DNA of 55,011 bases, from assembly GCF_009674725.1 (NCBI RefSeq), contig NZ_WKKH01000032.1:1-55011 (forward strand), given 5' to 3'. The DNA is from Pedobacter petrophilus (GTDB taxonomy: Bacteria; Bacteroidota; Bacteroidia; Sphingobacteriales; Sphingobacteriaceae). A model generated the notes under the pieces. It saw nothing but the letters and a program-made list of their open reading frames with translations, made no database searches and had not been told where the DNA came from. Shown one piece after another: positions 44,346 through 53,847 of this stretch. Both the position numbers and the translations under genes were made by a program. How positions within the stretch are numbered: the stretch's first letter is position 1; the number at the start of each line of letters is the position of its first letter.

Positions 44346-44380
44346 AGCCTCCCGTTTCGGGAGGCTTCTGCGTTTAATTT
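44346..44380 (+). terminator. Rho-independent terminator
   Basis: A 9-bp perfect stem, AGCCTCCCG with CGGGAGGCT, and a TTT loop, then a T-rich tail. It begins 23 bp after the secreted protein gene and also faces the convergent gene at 44440. Confidence 0.88.
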
Positions 44381-44439
44381 CTTTTCTGCTATCAAAAAGA
44401 TAAGAATTACTGCTTTTTTGATAAGCAAGCCTCGTCTTT

Positions 44440-44862
44440 TTAAAAATAGATATCTATATAATCTGTGGTTTCCCCGTCGCAATTGAGCATTTGTTGCAGC
44501 CGCCAGTACTTTCTTTTGCCACTGGCTTTAAAGATCGAAAGTCCGGTAAGTTCACAAGGTTGTCCGCCATTGATAGAATTGATTTTGGAGACAATTTTTC
44601 CATTAAATTTTAAAATGTTTCCCCGGTTCAGGAATGTTCCTTTGATGGTTACGTACTCCTTTGATTTTGGATCTCTCTGCTCACCCTCAATGCTGTATTC
44701 TTCTTCCCCAATTTCCTTGATATACACTTTTCCCGGAGTTGATTTGTTAAAGGTTATCCACTGAATGGTAAATGAATGCCATCCCTTTGATATTGGTTTT
44801 ATTTGGGTTTGCGCCTTAGTGCCGAGCAGAAAAACAGAAGCAATAATTAAGATGTATTTCAT
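44440..44862 (-). CDS. Small exported hypothetical protein, 140 aa
   Basis: A signal peptide (TKAQT, about residue 19) precedes a beta-rich domain (WHSFTIQWITF, GKVYIKEIGEEEYSIEGEQ, GNILKFNGKIVSKIN, LTGLSIFKAS). The layout is close to the small lipocalin-like DUF2147-type domain, but the match is weak. Convergent with the secreted-protein operon. The function is unknown. Confidence 0.65.
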   Translation of the reverse strand: MKYILIIASVFLLGTKAQTQIKPISKGWHSFTIQWITFNKSTPGKVYIKEIGEEEYSIEGEQRDPKSKEYVTIKGTFLNRGNILKFNGKIVSKINSINGGQPCELTGLSIFKASGKRKYWRLQQMLNCDGETTDYIDIYF

Positions 44863-44929
44863 TAGAAAAAGAGGTGTTTAATTTGTAATGGATTAGCTAA
44901 CCGTTTCGTAAAAGAGACTGCCGGGTTTA

Positions 44930-45457
44930 CTATTGTTCGATTAATACGCCATTTATAGAGAGCGCATTACAGCTCAGCGATATTACCGCATTGCCAATGG
45001 AGTCGCTATAATAAGTAGAGGAGTATTGATCTGAAAAGCTATAAAGATATGCCTTGAAAAATTTGATTGTTCTTGTAGGTAATTTACCATAGCTATCGGC
45101 AATGGTGATGGTGCCATCAAAAGTATTTTTTTTGCCCGCCACAAGTTTCAGCAGATCATCAGGCAAACTTTTTGCATCTATGGTAAGATAAAAAATGCCC
45201 GCTTTGTAACTGGAAACTACGGGTTCGGTTTTGGTTGCCGTAGAATCTTTTGCCTTTACATTTGTGGTGCCCGGAACAGGCTCATCGTAATAGCGCGATA
45301 ACGAAGTTGAAACGCTGTTTAAGGGAACGGTGAGGGGCTTTCCATTAAAACTTGTACTCAGTGTAATTTTGATCCGCGCATCCTCCTGAGCCTGGCTTTT
45401 TTGAGAAAGTGTAAGGGTGAGGAATAAGGCCAGGAATGTTGTTAGTAAAGTTTTCAT
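44930..45457 (-). CDS. Exported hypothetical protein, 175 aa
   Basis: A signal peptide (SQAQE, about residue 23) is followed by a beta-rich protein with a Thr/Ser-rich stretch. The C-terminal 50 residues (RTIKFFKAYLYSFSDQYSS...NAVISLSCNALSINGVLI) faintly resemble the final strands of the Bacteroidota Hcp-like TssD fold, but TssD is not exported by a signal peptide, so this may be coincidence. No T6SS gene is nearby. Confidence 0.65.
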   Translation of the reverse strand: MKTLLTTFLALFLTLTLSQKSQAQEDARIKITLSTSFNGKPLTVPLNSVSTSLSRYYDEPVPGTTNVKAKDSTATKTEPVVSSYKAGIFYLTIDAKSLPDDLLKLVAGKKNTFDGTITIADSYGKLPTRTIKFFKAYLYSFSDQYSSTYYSDSIGNAVISLSCNALSINGVLIEQ

Positions 45458-45587
45458 AGGGCTATTTAGATTAAATGGTTTCTAAAGGTTTATTAATGAT
45501 GATATTTAATTTTGATAAGCGTTTTCCAAAATTAAAATATAGTTCATTTGTATAGGTGGTAAATTGGCGTTAAAAGCATGTTTGAAA

Positions 45588-46010
45588 TCAATTATCCCGT
45601 TGCTTTACCGAGCCCAGGCAAACCTCACCTTCCTCTATTCCGGTGTTCCAAACATTCAGAAATTTGATTCGATCCCTGGTTAATGTTTCCAGGTATATAG
45701 ACTCACACATAGGTGCTACAGATCCATAAGTTCCGACCTCCGGGTATTTCGCGTCCAGTTCCGCATCCCTCAGTTGAATCCACAGCCGTTGGGCATTTTT
45801 AAATTTTTGGATGAATAGTGATTCCTGAGCGTAACGCTTCAAAATCTTTTGGTAAACGATATTAAGTTCCTTATCAGCTTTTTGATAGTCTGAATATGCT
45901 TTTATGTTCAATGCCGTCTGCGATTGTGCAAAACAGGAAGAAACAGATAGTAATGATATCATTAGCAAGGAAATCATTGCGATATAAAATCGGGAGCCTA
46001 GGGTCATCAT
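45588..46010 (-). CDS. LprI-like protein (DUF1311), 140 aa
   Basis: A signal peptide (CFAQS, about residue 28) precedes the LprI N-terminal domain: ALNIKAYSDYQKADKELNIVYQKILKRY, then FKNAQRLWIQLRDAELDAKYP and a Cys pair (MCESIYLE...EVCLGS). Members of this family include lysozyme inhibitors. It is probably a periplasmic inhibitor or binding protein. It is solitary, 130 bp after the gene at 45457 and 146 bp before DinB. Confidence 0.82.
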   Translation of the reverse strand: MMTLGSRFYIAMISLLMISLLSVSSCFAQSQTALNIKAYSDYQKADKELNIVYQKILKRYAQESLFIQKFKNAQRLWIQLRDAELDAKYPEVGTYGSVAPMCESIYLETLTRDRIKFLNVWNTGIEEGEVCLGSVKQRDN

Positions 46011-46156
46011 CGGGAGGTATAAATCAGCAGTTAATTAAAGGTCTAAGTGATCTTTATCAAACTGAAATTGGCGATAATTGTTCAAAAAAATATGAATATA
46101 TTTTCGCCAATCATTTTTCTGGCTATTGGTATAGCGATTTTTAAACTTACCGGATG

Positions 46157-46609
46157 TTAGTTTGACTCAATTGCGGCGAGTATTGCCCTGATTCTGCTAA
46201 AATGCATTCTTTCATGAAAAGATAAAAAATCCAGTGCACCTTCAAATGCTCTTTTACCAAAACCTTTATCTTCTGTAAAAAGACCTGCATCGTGGGCCTG
46301 TAACAGACTATCTAACGAGAGCGGAAGGTATGCTATAATTTCATTAATCTCGGTTTCGCCAATATTGGTGGTTGGTTTTGTTCCATCGCTATAACTGTTG
46401 ATGTACTTTTCACCTACAGGTAACAGGTTTTCCATTCCGGGAAAAAGGTGATGTGCAGGCGTAACCAGGATATGCCCCAAATTCCAGATGATGTTATTGG
46501 CGTAACCTGCCGGAATTTCATTAAGCTGTGCTATGCTTAAGTTTTTTACTATTGAAATCAGCCCAAGTCTGTTTTCTTTTAGTTCATTAATTTTTTCAGT
46601 GATATTCAT
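46157..46609 (-). CDS. DinB-family protein, 150 aa
   Basis: A four-helix bundle with the DinB superfamily motif: His in NIIWNLGHILVTPAHHLF and a late HERMHFSRIRAILAAIE whose histidines complete a likely metal site. It is a soluble cytoplasmic putative thiol/metal-dependent transferase; members have diverse roles. No partner gene is adjacent. Confidence 0.85.
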   Translation of the reverse strand: MNITEKINELKENRLGLISIVKNLSIAQLNEIPAGYANNIIWNLGHILVTPAHHLFPGMENLLPVGEKYINSYSDGTKPTTNIGETEINEIIAYLPLSLDSLLQAHDAGLFTEDKGFGKRAFEGALDFLSFHERMHFSRIRAILAAIESN

Positions 46610-46792
46610 AATATTTTATTTAATATGTTTTGTGCTATTCAGGAGGATGTGCTAATGCTCCAAATTCAGGTTGGTTACTTCCGGTAAAAATTGATATTGA
46701 ATGCCCTGTTCAGGAAAATGACGATGGGACACACGATAGTATTCTGTTTTTCAGTTCCTGCGTTTGTATCTTGATCAGTCAAAAATTAACTG

Positions 46793-47572
46793 TTATTTCT
46801 GCTGACTGGCCAGGTTCTTTTTGATCTTCATCATTATCCCATCTGGTGTAAAACGTGGCAGGTTAGAAAGGAACCAGTTCATAAAACCGACTAATTTTTT
46901 GCCTTTTCCGTTCAGAAGAAGCTTAACGCCATCCTTTGCTACAATTTTTGGTGATATGGGTTTATTGGCCTTTAGTACATTGGTTGTTTTCATGGTATCG
47001 GTATTAAACCCGGTTTCTGTGGGGCCAGGGCAAAGGGCGGTAACAATTACGCCCGTACCTTCCAGCTCTGCGGCAAGGGTTTCTGAAAAGGCCAGTACAA
47101 AGGTCTTCGTAGCAGAATAAACCGAATAATAGGGGAATGGTAAAAATGATAACAGTGAAGCCACGTTCATAATCCTGCCAGAACCCTTTGCTACCATATC
47201 CCTTACGAATAGTTTGGTAAGCGCTACTAAACTGGAAATGTTCAGTTCGATCATGTCAAGTTCTTCTTCCAATGAAGTTTCGATAAAACTGCCATAATTG
47301 CCAACTCCCGCATTGTTTACCAGTGCATTTACCTGAAACCCTTTGATTTTTATATCCTTGTAAAGTGCTATTGCCGCCTGAGCTTTGGAAAGGTCTTTAA
47401 CCATGATCTCTACCAATATTCCATGTTCAGCAATCAGTTCTGTTTGTATCTGTTTTAGTTTTGCCTCGTTGCGGGCAACCAGAATCAGGTTCTTTTTTTG
47501 GGCAGCCAGTTGGACTGCCATTTCATAACCGATGCCAGATGAGGCACCGGTTAATACGATATATTCTTCCAT
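46793..47572 (-). CDS. Short-chain dehydrogenase/reductase, 259 aa
   Basis: Classical SDR: TGASSGIGYE (residues 8-17) binds NAD(P), NNAGVGNYG stabilises the fold, and the catalytic Ser/Tyr/Lys lie in the MNVASLLSF, YSVYSATK segments (Tyr about 154, Lys about 158). The gene starts 32 bp after the RND permease gene ends, so it is probably the last gene of the tetR efflux operon. Substrate unknown. A link to efflux is only contextual. Confidence 0.9.
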   Translation of the reverse strand: MEEYIVLTGASSGIGYEMAVQLAAQKKNLILVARNEAKLKQIQTELIAEHGILVEIMVKDLSKAQAAIALYKDIKIKGFQVNALVNNAGVGNYGSFIETSLEEELDMIELNISSLVALTKLFVRDMVAKGSGRIMNVASLLSFLPFPYYSVYSATKTFVLAFSETLAAELEGTGVIVTALCPGPTETGFNTDTMKTTNVLKANKPISPKIVAKDGVKLLLNGKGKKLVGFMNWFLSNLPRFTPDGIMMKIKKNLASQQK

Positions 47573-47604
47573 TTATTTTTTTATTTATGTTAATTAAGCT
47601 TCTG

Positions 47605-50600
47605 TTAGTCTTGATCTATTGATGGTGGAATAAGCTTGTACATTACCGGTGTTACAATCCGTGATAAGATGGTAGAGGTAATCAGTCCGCCAATTAATAC
47701 GATGGCCAATGGTGCTATGAGTGGATTTGGGTTTAGTGCAATTGGTAACAGTCCACATATAGCGGTAATCGAGGTAAGTACCACAGGAAGAAAACGGGTT
47801 TCACCTGCCATGCCAATTGCCTCATCTATACTATGTCCTTCCGCCCGGAGCTGGTTGGTAAAATCTACTAATAACAGTGAGTTTTTAACCTGTATGCCAG
47901 ATAAACCGATAAAACCGATAATCGATACCAATGACATGGGATTTCCGGTGATCAGCAGGAATATTACGCCACCCAATATGCCTAATGGAATGATGGACAG
48001 TACGATGATAATGCCTTTAAAGTTTTTAAACTGGAGCAATAAAACACCGACAAACAGGAATGCACTTAGTAAGATGATGGAAAGGAAATTACCACCCAAT
48101 GCATCGCCTTCAGATTCTGCTTCACCAGATAGCTTGTAATAGTAGCCTGGAGGCATTTTTAATTTATCCAACTGTGGTACGATATCTTTCAAAATGTCAT
48201 TCGCATAAACGTTCTCTTTTGTGAGCGAGGTAACTTTCGCAAAGCGCGATTTATTGAAGTGGTTAATTGCAGTAGGGGAGGTTTCGAAACCAATCGATGC
48301 AATTTGATCCACCAGTACAGGAACGCCCTGGATGTTATTTACATAAAGATTTTTGAAGGCATCAAGGTTGGAGAATTTTTCTCTCGGTAAGGTGATCACC
48401 ACATTCCTGGCATCCCCGCGATCATCAATATAATCGCCCACAGTCAATCCCGCAACTGCCAGCCTGATTACCTTATCCACATCGCTGGTGAGCACACCTA
48501 AAGTACGTGCCTTTTCTTTATCGATTTTTATTTTTATATCTGATTTATAGGTGTTTAGCTCATTGTTGATGTAAAAAGTACCGGGATGCTTTTTCAGGAT
48601 GTCTTCAACCTTAAATGAGAGTGCTCTTAACGTATCCTGATCTTCACCAAAAACCCTTACCACAATATTGGCCTCAATAGGCGTTCCCTGTTCAAAATCT
48701 TTTACCTCTATTCTTGCATAAGGGAAATTCAGAAATTTATTTCTTAATTTTTTAATCAGTTCTGTTTTAGATGCTGGACTAGCCTCTTCATCCATTTGAA
48801 CGAAAACCTGTGCAAAATCTGGCTTGATATCTTGTTGATGCACATTGTAATACACCTGTGGATTACCTTTTCCAACGTTGGAAGTGTAATAGACAATTTC
48901 CTTATGTTTTTTAAGTTCACTTTCTATCAGCCTGGTTGCACGGTCACTTTCAGGGATATCTGCTTGTAACGGCATTTTGATATTAATCAAAAACATTGGC
49001 TTTTCTGAAGTAGGGAAAAGTTTAAATCCCGCTAATGGGAACAGCATAAATGCGATCACACTTAATGCTACCGAGATCCCGATAGTAACTTTTGGCCACG
49101 CCAGGGCTTTTGGCATAATGCCGCGGTAAGCGTAGGTTAAAAATCTTTGCAGGTGTTTAAGAAAGAAATTTCCTTCACCATGTGTATGCGTTTTTAATAA
49201 TTTACTGCCGATAAAAGGAACAAGTGTTAATGCAACAATCATGGAGGCCATTACACTTGTCATTACCGCCATTGGAAGACTGCGGATAAATTCTCCGGCC
49301 ATATCTGGTAAGAAAGCCAGTGGCAGGAAAGCAATTATTAATGTAGCTGTACAACCAACTACGGCAACACCGATCTGTTTGGTGCCTTTTAGGATGGCAT
49401 CTGTTCGCGAATGGCCTTCCCTGAGCCAGCGCTCGATATTTTCTACTACAACAATACTATCATCAACCAAAAGTCCTAATGCAACAACCAGCCCCACAAT
49501 GCTTAATTGATTAAGCGAATAGCCCAATAAATTCATAACAATAAGGCCAAGGGCAAGAGATAGCGGGATGGAGATCATTACAATCAGCGATGCCCTGAAC
49601 CCCAGTGGTAAAAGGGTAATGACAACCAGGAGGATTGCCAGTCCGAAATCGAAACCTAAATGGCCCAGTCGCTTCGAAACCATATTCGCCTGATCAAAGT
49701 TTTTGATCATTTTAATGTTGGCAGGTAAACCTTTGCTAAATTCATCAAGCACCGGAAGGAATTCTTCTTGCACCTTGGCAATGTTCACGTTATCTTTCAT
49801 GGCTGCGGTAACCAAAATGCTGCGGTGGCCATTTAAACGGGTAATGTGGTTAATTTGGCCATCTTTGTAACTTACCCGGGCAACGTCTTTTAAGTAAACG
49901 ATTTTTCCGTTCGCGTTATAGATCACGGTGTTTGCTACATCATCTACGTTTTTGAACTTGCCGCTGGTCTTCACGTTAAAGATCTTGCTGTCAAGGTTAA
50001 TACTTCCTCCGGGTACATCTGCTGCCTCGCTCTGCAAACTGCCAACAACAACATTTAATGGTATTTTTAATTGCGCAAGTTTGTCCAGTTGCATGTCGAT
50101 TCTGATCTCCTGCTCCGGCATACCGAAGTATTTAACTTCTTTCAGGTTGGTGATTTTTTCTAAACGCGATTTAAGGATATCAGCCTTATCTCTTAGTGTT
50201 TTACCAGAGGCATTATCCGATACCAGCGCAACCTGCAGGATTTTTACATCTGAAGAAGAAATCTTTTCTGTTTTAATCATGTAAATATCCTTCGGCAGTT
50301 CACTGTTTTTCAGGGCATTGATCTCGGTGGATATTTCCTGATATTTATTATCTACATCAACACCATATTTGAATTTAACTTGTATTGCAGCAACGCCATC
50401 TTCTACAGAGGTGAGTATTTTATCGATGTTCTCTAATCCATAGATTTTATTTTCGATGGGTTTAACTACCTGTTCTTCCATATCTTTCGGACTGGTTCCA
50501 GGATAAATTACCGTAATGAGGTATTGTGGTGGGTGGGTGGTCGGGTCTTCCGAACGTGGCATGGTAAACAGCGTAAGTACGCCGACTACCGCCACGAGCA

Positions 50601-50655
50601 TAAAGATAACCATGGTGAACTGATAGTTCTTGACAGAGAAATTTGTAATTTTCAT
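47605..50655 (-). CDS. RND efflux permease (AcrB-like), 1016 aa
   Basis: An inner-membrane proton-driven pump with 12 transmembrane helices and two large periplasmic loops. The TM4 pair LLVDDSIVVVENIERW gives the proton-relay Asp-Asp, and the duplicated segments GFIGLSGIQVKNSLLL and RFLPVVLTSITAICG mark the second half. The length is typical. It forms a tripartite pump with the adaptor gene (12 bp away) and the TolC-like gene in the same operon. The substrate is unknown; TetR control suggests toxic small molecules. Confidence 0.95.
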   Translation of the reverse strand: MKITNFSVKNYQFTMVIFMLVAVVGVLTLFTMPRSEDPTTHPPQYLITVIYPGTSPKDMEEQVVKPIENKIYGLENIDKILTSVEDGVAAIQVKFKYGVDVDNKYQEISTEINALKNSELPKDIYMIKTEKISSSDVKILQVALVSDNASGKTLRDKADILKSRLEKITNLKEVKYFGMPEQEIRIDMQLDKLAQLKIPLNVVVGSLQSEAADVPGGSINLDSKIFNVKTSGKFKNVDDVANTVIYNANGKIVYLKDVARVSYKDGQINHITRLNGHRSILVTAAMKDNVNIAKVQEEFLPVLDEFSKGLPANIKMIKNFDQANMVSKRLGHLGFDFGLAILLVVITLLPLGFRASLIVMISIPLSLALGLIVMNLLGYSLNQLSIVGLVVALGLLVDDSIVVVENIERWLREGHSRTDAILKGTKQIGVAVVGCTATLIIAFLPLAFLPDMAGEFIRSLPMAVMTSVMASMIVALTLVPFIGSKLLKTHTHGEGNFFLKHLQRFLTYAYRGIMPKALAWPKVTIGISVALSVIAFMLFPLAGFKLFPTSEKPMFLINIKMPLQADIPESDRATRLIESELKKHKEIVYYTSNVGKGNPQVYYNVHQQDIKPDFAQVFVQMDEEASPASKTELIKKLRNKFLNFPYARIEVKDFEQGTPIEANIVVRVFGEDQDTLRALSFKVEDILKKHPGTFYINNELNTYKSDIKIKIDKEKARTLGVLTSDVDKVIRLAVAGLTVGDYIDDRGDARNVVITLPREKFSNLDAFKNLYVNNIQGVPVLVDQIASIGFETSPTAINHFNKSRFAKVTSLTKENVYANDILKDIVPQLDKLKMPPGYYYKLSGEAESEGDALGGNFLSIILLSAFLFVGVLLLQFKNFKGIIIVLSIIPLGILGGVIFLLITGNPMSLVSIIGFIGLSGIQVKNSLLLVDFTNQLRAEGHSIDEAIGMAGETRFLPVVLTSITAICGLLPIALNPNPLIAPLAIVLIGGLITSTILSRIVTPVMYKLIPPSIDQD

Positions 50656-50667
50656 GGTTGTAGTTGG

Positions 50668-51723
50668 TTACCTGATAATTTTAATGATAGACTGTTCGTT
50701 GAGGTAGGCGCTATTGGAAACAACGATCTGATCTACGCCCTGCAGTTCCTTTTTCAGGTAGACATTTTCATTGTCGAACTTTAAAATAGTTACCGGAACT
50801 TTCTTAACACGGTTTGTTCCATTGGGTGCAAATACAAATGCATTGTGGCCGTCTGCCTCTACCAACGATCCGTAAGGCACAACTATGGCACTTTGTTCCT
50901 GGGCAACTGTAATTTCTGCCTTCCCAAACATCCCTACTGCAGGTTTCGTTCCATTTAGGTTTAATTTGAGTTCTATCTGGAAAGAACCAAGTTGAGGGTC
51001 TGCAGCTTGCGACCTGCGAAATACGGTTGCCTCAAATTTTTTGCCGGCATAACCATCTAATGTTACTGTGGCCTTTTGGCCCAGCACTATTGCTGCCCAT
51101 TCCCTATCGGTTACGCCAACCTTAAGCAGGTAGCTGTTACTTTTTCCGATCGAGTTGGTTATGAGTACTGGAGCGCCAGCAGCCACAACCTCACCTTCAT
51201 TTGCCATTTTTTTAGCTACAAATCCATCAGAGGTGGCGTAGATTCTGGAGTAGCGTTCGTTGAAAGCCGTTGCTTCAGTCGCCTTTTGTGCTACATCTAA
51301 TGCAGTTTTTGTGTTTTGTAGCTGCTCTAATGTATAAACGCTGTCCCGATACAGGTTAACGGCACGCTGGTAGTCGCGTTTGGCTTTGTCTACACTCAAG
51401 CGAGATTGCGCGAGACCAGCTGCAATTTCTGTTGAATTTAGCGTGGCAAGTAACTGGCCGCTTTTAAAGGATTGCCCCTCATTTACGAATACCCGATTAA
51501 TGATTCCGCCTATTTTGAATGAATAATTAGCTTCGTTCTCGGTACTGATTAAGCCTGTGGCATCAATGAAATCTGGCACGGCTAAAACAGAGATGGAGGT
51601 AACTTTAACCGGAATAATATCGGGTTCGCCCATTGGGCTTTTTGCCTTATGCTCTTCGCCACACGAGGATAGAAAAAGTACAGCTATGCTGAGGATGCTT
51701 GATAATCTAATTTTTGTCATCAT
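50668..51723 (-). CDS. RND efflux membrane-fusion adaptor lipoprotein, 351 aa
   Basis: A lipobox (LFLSSC, Cys about 20) and the classic MFP layout: lipoyl half-motif (YSFKIGGIINRVFVNEGQSFKSGQLLATL), an alpha-hairpin (AAGLAQSRLSVDKAKRDYQRAVNLY), the second lipoyl half (IYATSDGFVAKKMANEGEVVAAGAPVL) and a beta-barrel (AVGMFGKAEI). It links the permease to the outer-membrane channel. Two adjacent ATGs (51723, 51720) are both possible starts. It sits 5 bp after the TolC-like gene. Confidence 0.94.
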   Translation of the reverse strand: MMTKIRLSSILSIAVLFLSSCGEEHKAKSPMGEPDIIPVKVTSISVLAVPDFIDATGLISTENEANYSFKIGGIINRVFVNEGQSFKSGQLLATLNSTEIAAGLAQSRLSVDKAKRDYQRAVNLYRDSVYTLEQLQNTKTALDVAQKATEATAFNERYSRIYATSDGFVAKKMANEGEVVAAGAPVLITNSIGKSNSYLLKVGVTDREWAAIVLGQKATVTLDGYAGKKFEATVFRRSQAADPQLGSFQIELKLNLNGTKPAVGMFGKAEITVAQEQSAIVVPYGSLVEADGHNAFVFAPNGTNRVKKVPVTILKFDNENVYLKKELQGVDQIVVSNSAYLNEQSIIKIIR

Positions 51724-51728
51724 GATTT

Positions 51729-53099
51729 TTATTGTATGTTAAAACTTGCGTTTGCACGTTCGATAGCTGTATAGGCAATCCAGGTGTCGAATAGTGCAAT
51801 ATTGGTCTGTTGTTGTGCGTCGATCCATTGGTTCTGTGCATCGAGCAGTTCTATGTAAATTGCCATCCCTTCTTTATAGAGCTTAAGCATATCTGTGTAA
51901 TAGGTTTTACTGGTTTTTAATTGCGATTGGGCGGCGTTATATTGCGAAATTGCACTCTGTATTTCGGCTTGCCTCACTTTTATTTCTGTAGAAAGCTGCA
52001 ACTGCACGTAATCAGTTTGGGCTTCAATGGCTTTTCTATCTGCAATGGTTTGTTTAATCCTGGCAGTATTTTTTCCAAAAGAGAAAAGGTTCCATTCCAG
52101 TGAGGCACCGGCAAAGTAATAGCGACTTTGGCTATTTACCTTCCAGTTAAAGGCTTGCGAGCCAAGATCTACGAAGGTGCCAATCTTTGGAATGAGGTAA
52201 GATTTTGCCATCCCGTTCAGGTTGCCATTAATTTCTTTGGCAATTTGCAGCTTGGTCATTTCTTCTCTCCCCGTAATCTGATCATTCAGCAATTTATCCT
52301 GGTAGGGAAGGGTATTAATTTCATCAACCAGGATACTGTCTGTAAGTGGTCTGTTAATAAGGAAATTAAAGTAATAGCGGGCTGCAGCAGCGGTTTTGGT
52401 AGCGGTTATATAGGAAGCATTGATCTTTGAAACTTCATTACTGCTTCTTAGCACGGCCGTGCGGTTTACTTTGTCGTTATTAAAAAGTGAAGTATTAATC
52501 CGCTGACCTTCCTGAACCAAACGAAGTGATGATTCGTAGATTTTGCTGGCATTTATGGCTTTTAAATATTTGTAATAAGCCATTTTAATTTCTTTTACCA
52601 GTTCTCTTTTATAAAGGTTTACTTCTGTTTTTTGCAAGTCAACCTGTTGGGTCTTGATTCTTTTATTATAGATGAGCTCTGCATTTAAGATCGGCATGGC
52701 GGTATGCAGCTTGGCATCATAAAAGTTATCAGGATTGATCAGAATGTTCTGGTTCTGTAACTGTGGAAACGAATTGGTTCCAGTGAGCTGGTTTAATGTG
52801 GCATAGGCTGCATTAAACAAATCTCCGGTTGGGAAATCAATTGTTCGCCCACCATCTGCCTTAGTGTAAGTAGTGGAAAAGGAAACACTTGGCAGGAACA
52901 TAGTCTTTGCTTCCTTTAAAGCGTATACATTTTTTTCAAGCAGAAAATTTTGCTGTTTAATGCTCTCGCTGGATGAAAGTCCCTGTTGGATGTAAGTTTC
53001 CAGTTTGTTCTGGGCTTTCAACTGCCTTGTGGCTAACATGCAAAGGAGTAGCAAGAGCAGCTGAATAGTTTTCGGTTTCTTTAATAAATAATTAATCAT
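51729..53099 (-). CDS. TolC-family outer-membrane efflux channel, 456 aa
   Basis: A signal peptide (about residue 29, RQLKAQ) precedes two long alpha-helical hairpin repeats of the OEP family: the first half from KLETYIQQGLSSSESIKQ with PSVSFSTTYTKADGG, the second from AKEINGNLNGMAKSYLIPKIG with ASLEWNLFSFGKN and QLSTEIKVRQAEIQSA. The length is usual. First pump gene after tetR; a TetR-type operator lies 12 bp upstream of its start. Confidence 0.93.
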   Translation of the reverse strand: MINYLLKKPKTIQLLLLLLCMLATRQLKAQNKLETYIQQGLSSSESIKQQNFLLEKNVYALKEAKTMFLPSVSFSTTYTKADGGRTIDFPTGDLFNAAYATLNQLTGTNSFPQLQNQNILINPDNFYDAKLHTAMPILNAELIYNKRIKTQQVDLQKTEVNLYKRELVKEIKMAYYKYLKAINASKIYESSLRLVQEGQRINTSLFNNDKVNRTAVLRSSNEVSKINASYITATKTAAAARYYFNFLINRPLTDSILVDEINTLPYQDKLLNDQITGREEMTKLQIAKEINGNLNGMAKSYLIPKIGTFVDLGSQAFNWKVNSQSRYYFAGASLEWNLFSFGKNTARIKQTIADRKAIEAQTDYVQLQLSTEIKVRQAEIQSAISQYNAAQSQLKTSKTYYTDMLKLYKEGMAIYIELLDAQNQWIDAQQQTNIALFDTWIAYTAIERANASFNIQ

Positions 53100-53110
53100 T
53101 GTTATAATTT

Positions 53111-53123
53111 TAAACGGTGTTCA
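53111..53123. promoter_or_regulatory. TetR-type operator before the TolC-like gene
   Basis: TAAAC-GGT-GTTCA lies 12 bp upstream of the TolC-like ATG and 23 bp after the tetR stop region. It matches the palindrome upstream of tetR (TGAAC-ACT-GTTCA) at all but one arm position; both continue with ATAAA. I infer a second binding site that lets the pump be controlled apart from tetR. Confidence 0.6.
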
Positions 53124-53145
53124 ATAAAGAGGCAAAAAAAAAGGT

Positions 53146-53754
53146 TTATCCTTTTTCCAGTAATGCAACGAAGGCCTCGTATCCGTGCTGCATCAGTTGA
53201 TCATTTGTTTTATTCATGAAGTTGGTGGTTCTGTCCTTACAAAAAAGAGCGCAGATTCCATGGATAGAAGATAGTACCATGAAGGTAAAATACTCCGGAT
53301 CCATATCCTTAAATTTGCCTTGTTGCTGGCATTCCTCTACTACGCCCAAAAGGTGGTTGATGGCTTCCTGCGCGATCTGAAAGCCGCCACTTTGGGCATC
53401 TGTACCAGGTTCCTCAACGAGGAACATCAGGTTGTAATAATCTTTATTTTCTTTAGCAAATTGAATAAAGATTCGTCCAACTGCTTTTAAACGTTCAAAC
53501 GGATCAGCAACAGTATCCAATACCTTTAATCTGCCAATCAGCAGTTCGAAGCCTTCTTTGTGAAGTTTGTGGAAAATTTCTCCCTTATCTTTAAAGTGAA
53601 AGTAGATTGATCCCGGGCTATAATTAATTTCAGTTGCAATGTTTCGCATACTGGTTTGCTCATATCCCTTTTCCAGAAAGATCCTGCGGGCTGCATTTAA
53701 TATGAGCTTACGCATTTCCTGCTTCTCTTCCAATTTCCGTTCTGCTATTCCCAT
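53146..53754 (-). CDS. TetR-family repressor of the efflux operon, 202 aa
   Basis: The N-terminal helix-turn-helix is clear: LILNAARRIFLEKGYEQTSMRNIATEINYSPGSIYFHFKDKGEIF. The C-terminal ligand domain of about 140 residues is typical of TetR proteins. A longer frame begins at 53838, but its first 28 residues lie over the predicted promoter and operator, so the ATG at 53754 (MGIAERKLEEKQ) is preferred. It is first in the operon and probably represses itself and the pump through the paired palindromes. Confidence 0.92.
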   Translation of the reverse strand: MGIAERKLEEKQEMRKLILNAARRIFLEKGYEQTSMRNIATEINYSPGSIYFHFKDKGEIFHKLHKEGFELLIGRLKVLDTVADPFERLKAVGRIFIQFAKENKDYYNLMFLVEEPGTDAQSGGFQIAQEAINHLLGVVEECQQQGKFKDMDPEYFTFMVLSSIHGICALFCKDRTTNFMNKTNDQLMQHGYEAFVALLEKG

Positions 53755-53815
53755 GTCATTGTTATTCTTAAACGCTGGATTATTTCTTTTTATGCTATCA
53801 GATTTTAAACCGATA

Positions 53816-53847
53816 CAAATGTACTGAACACTGTTCAATAAAACAAA
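53816..53847 (-). promoter_or_regulatory. Promoter of tetR with operator in the spacer
   Basis: On the minus strand TTTG (53847-53844), a 20-bp spacer and TACATTTG (53823-53816) form a good Bacteroidota promoter. The operator palindrome lies inside the spacer, so a bound repressor would block polymerase. Confidence 0.7.
53825..53837. promoter_or_regulatory. TetR operator upstream of tetR
   Basis: TGAAC-ACT-GTTCA is a perfect 5-bp palindrome with a 3-bp spacer, located between the -33 and -7 elements of the tetR promoter. The second copy is at 53111-53123. Confidence 0.7.
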
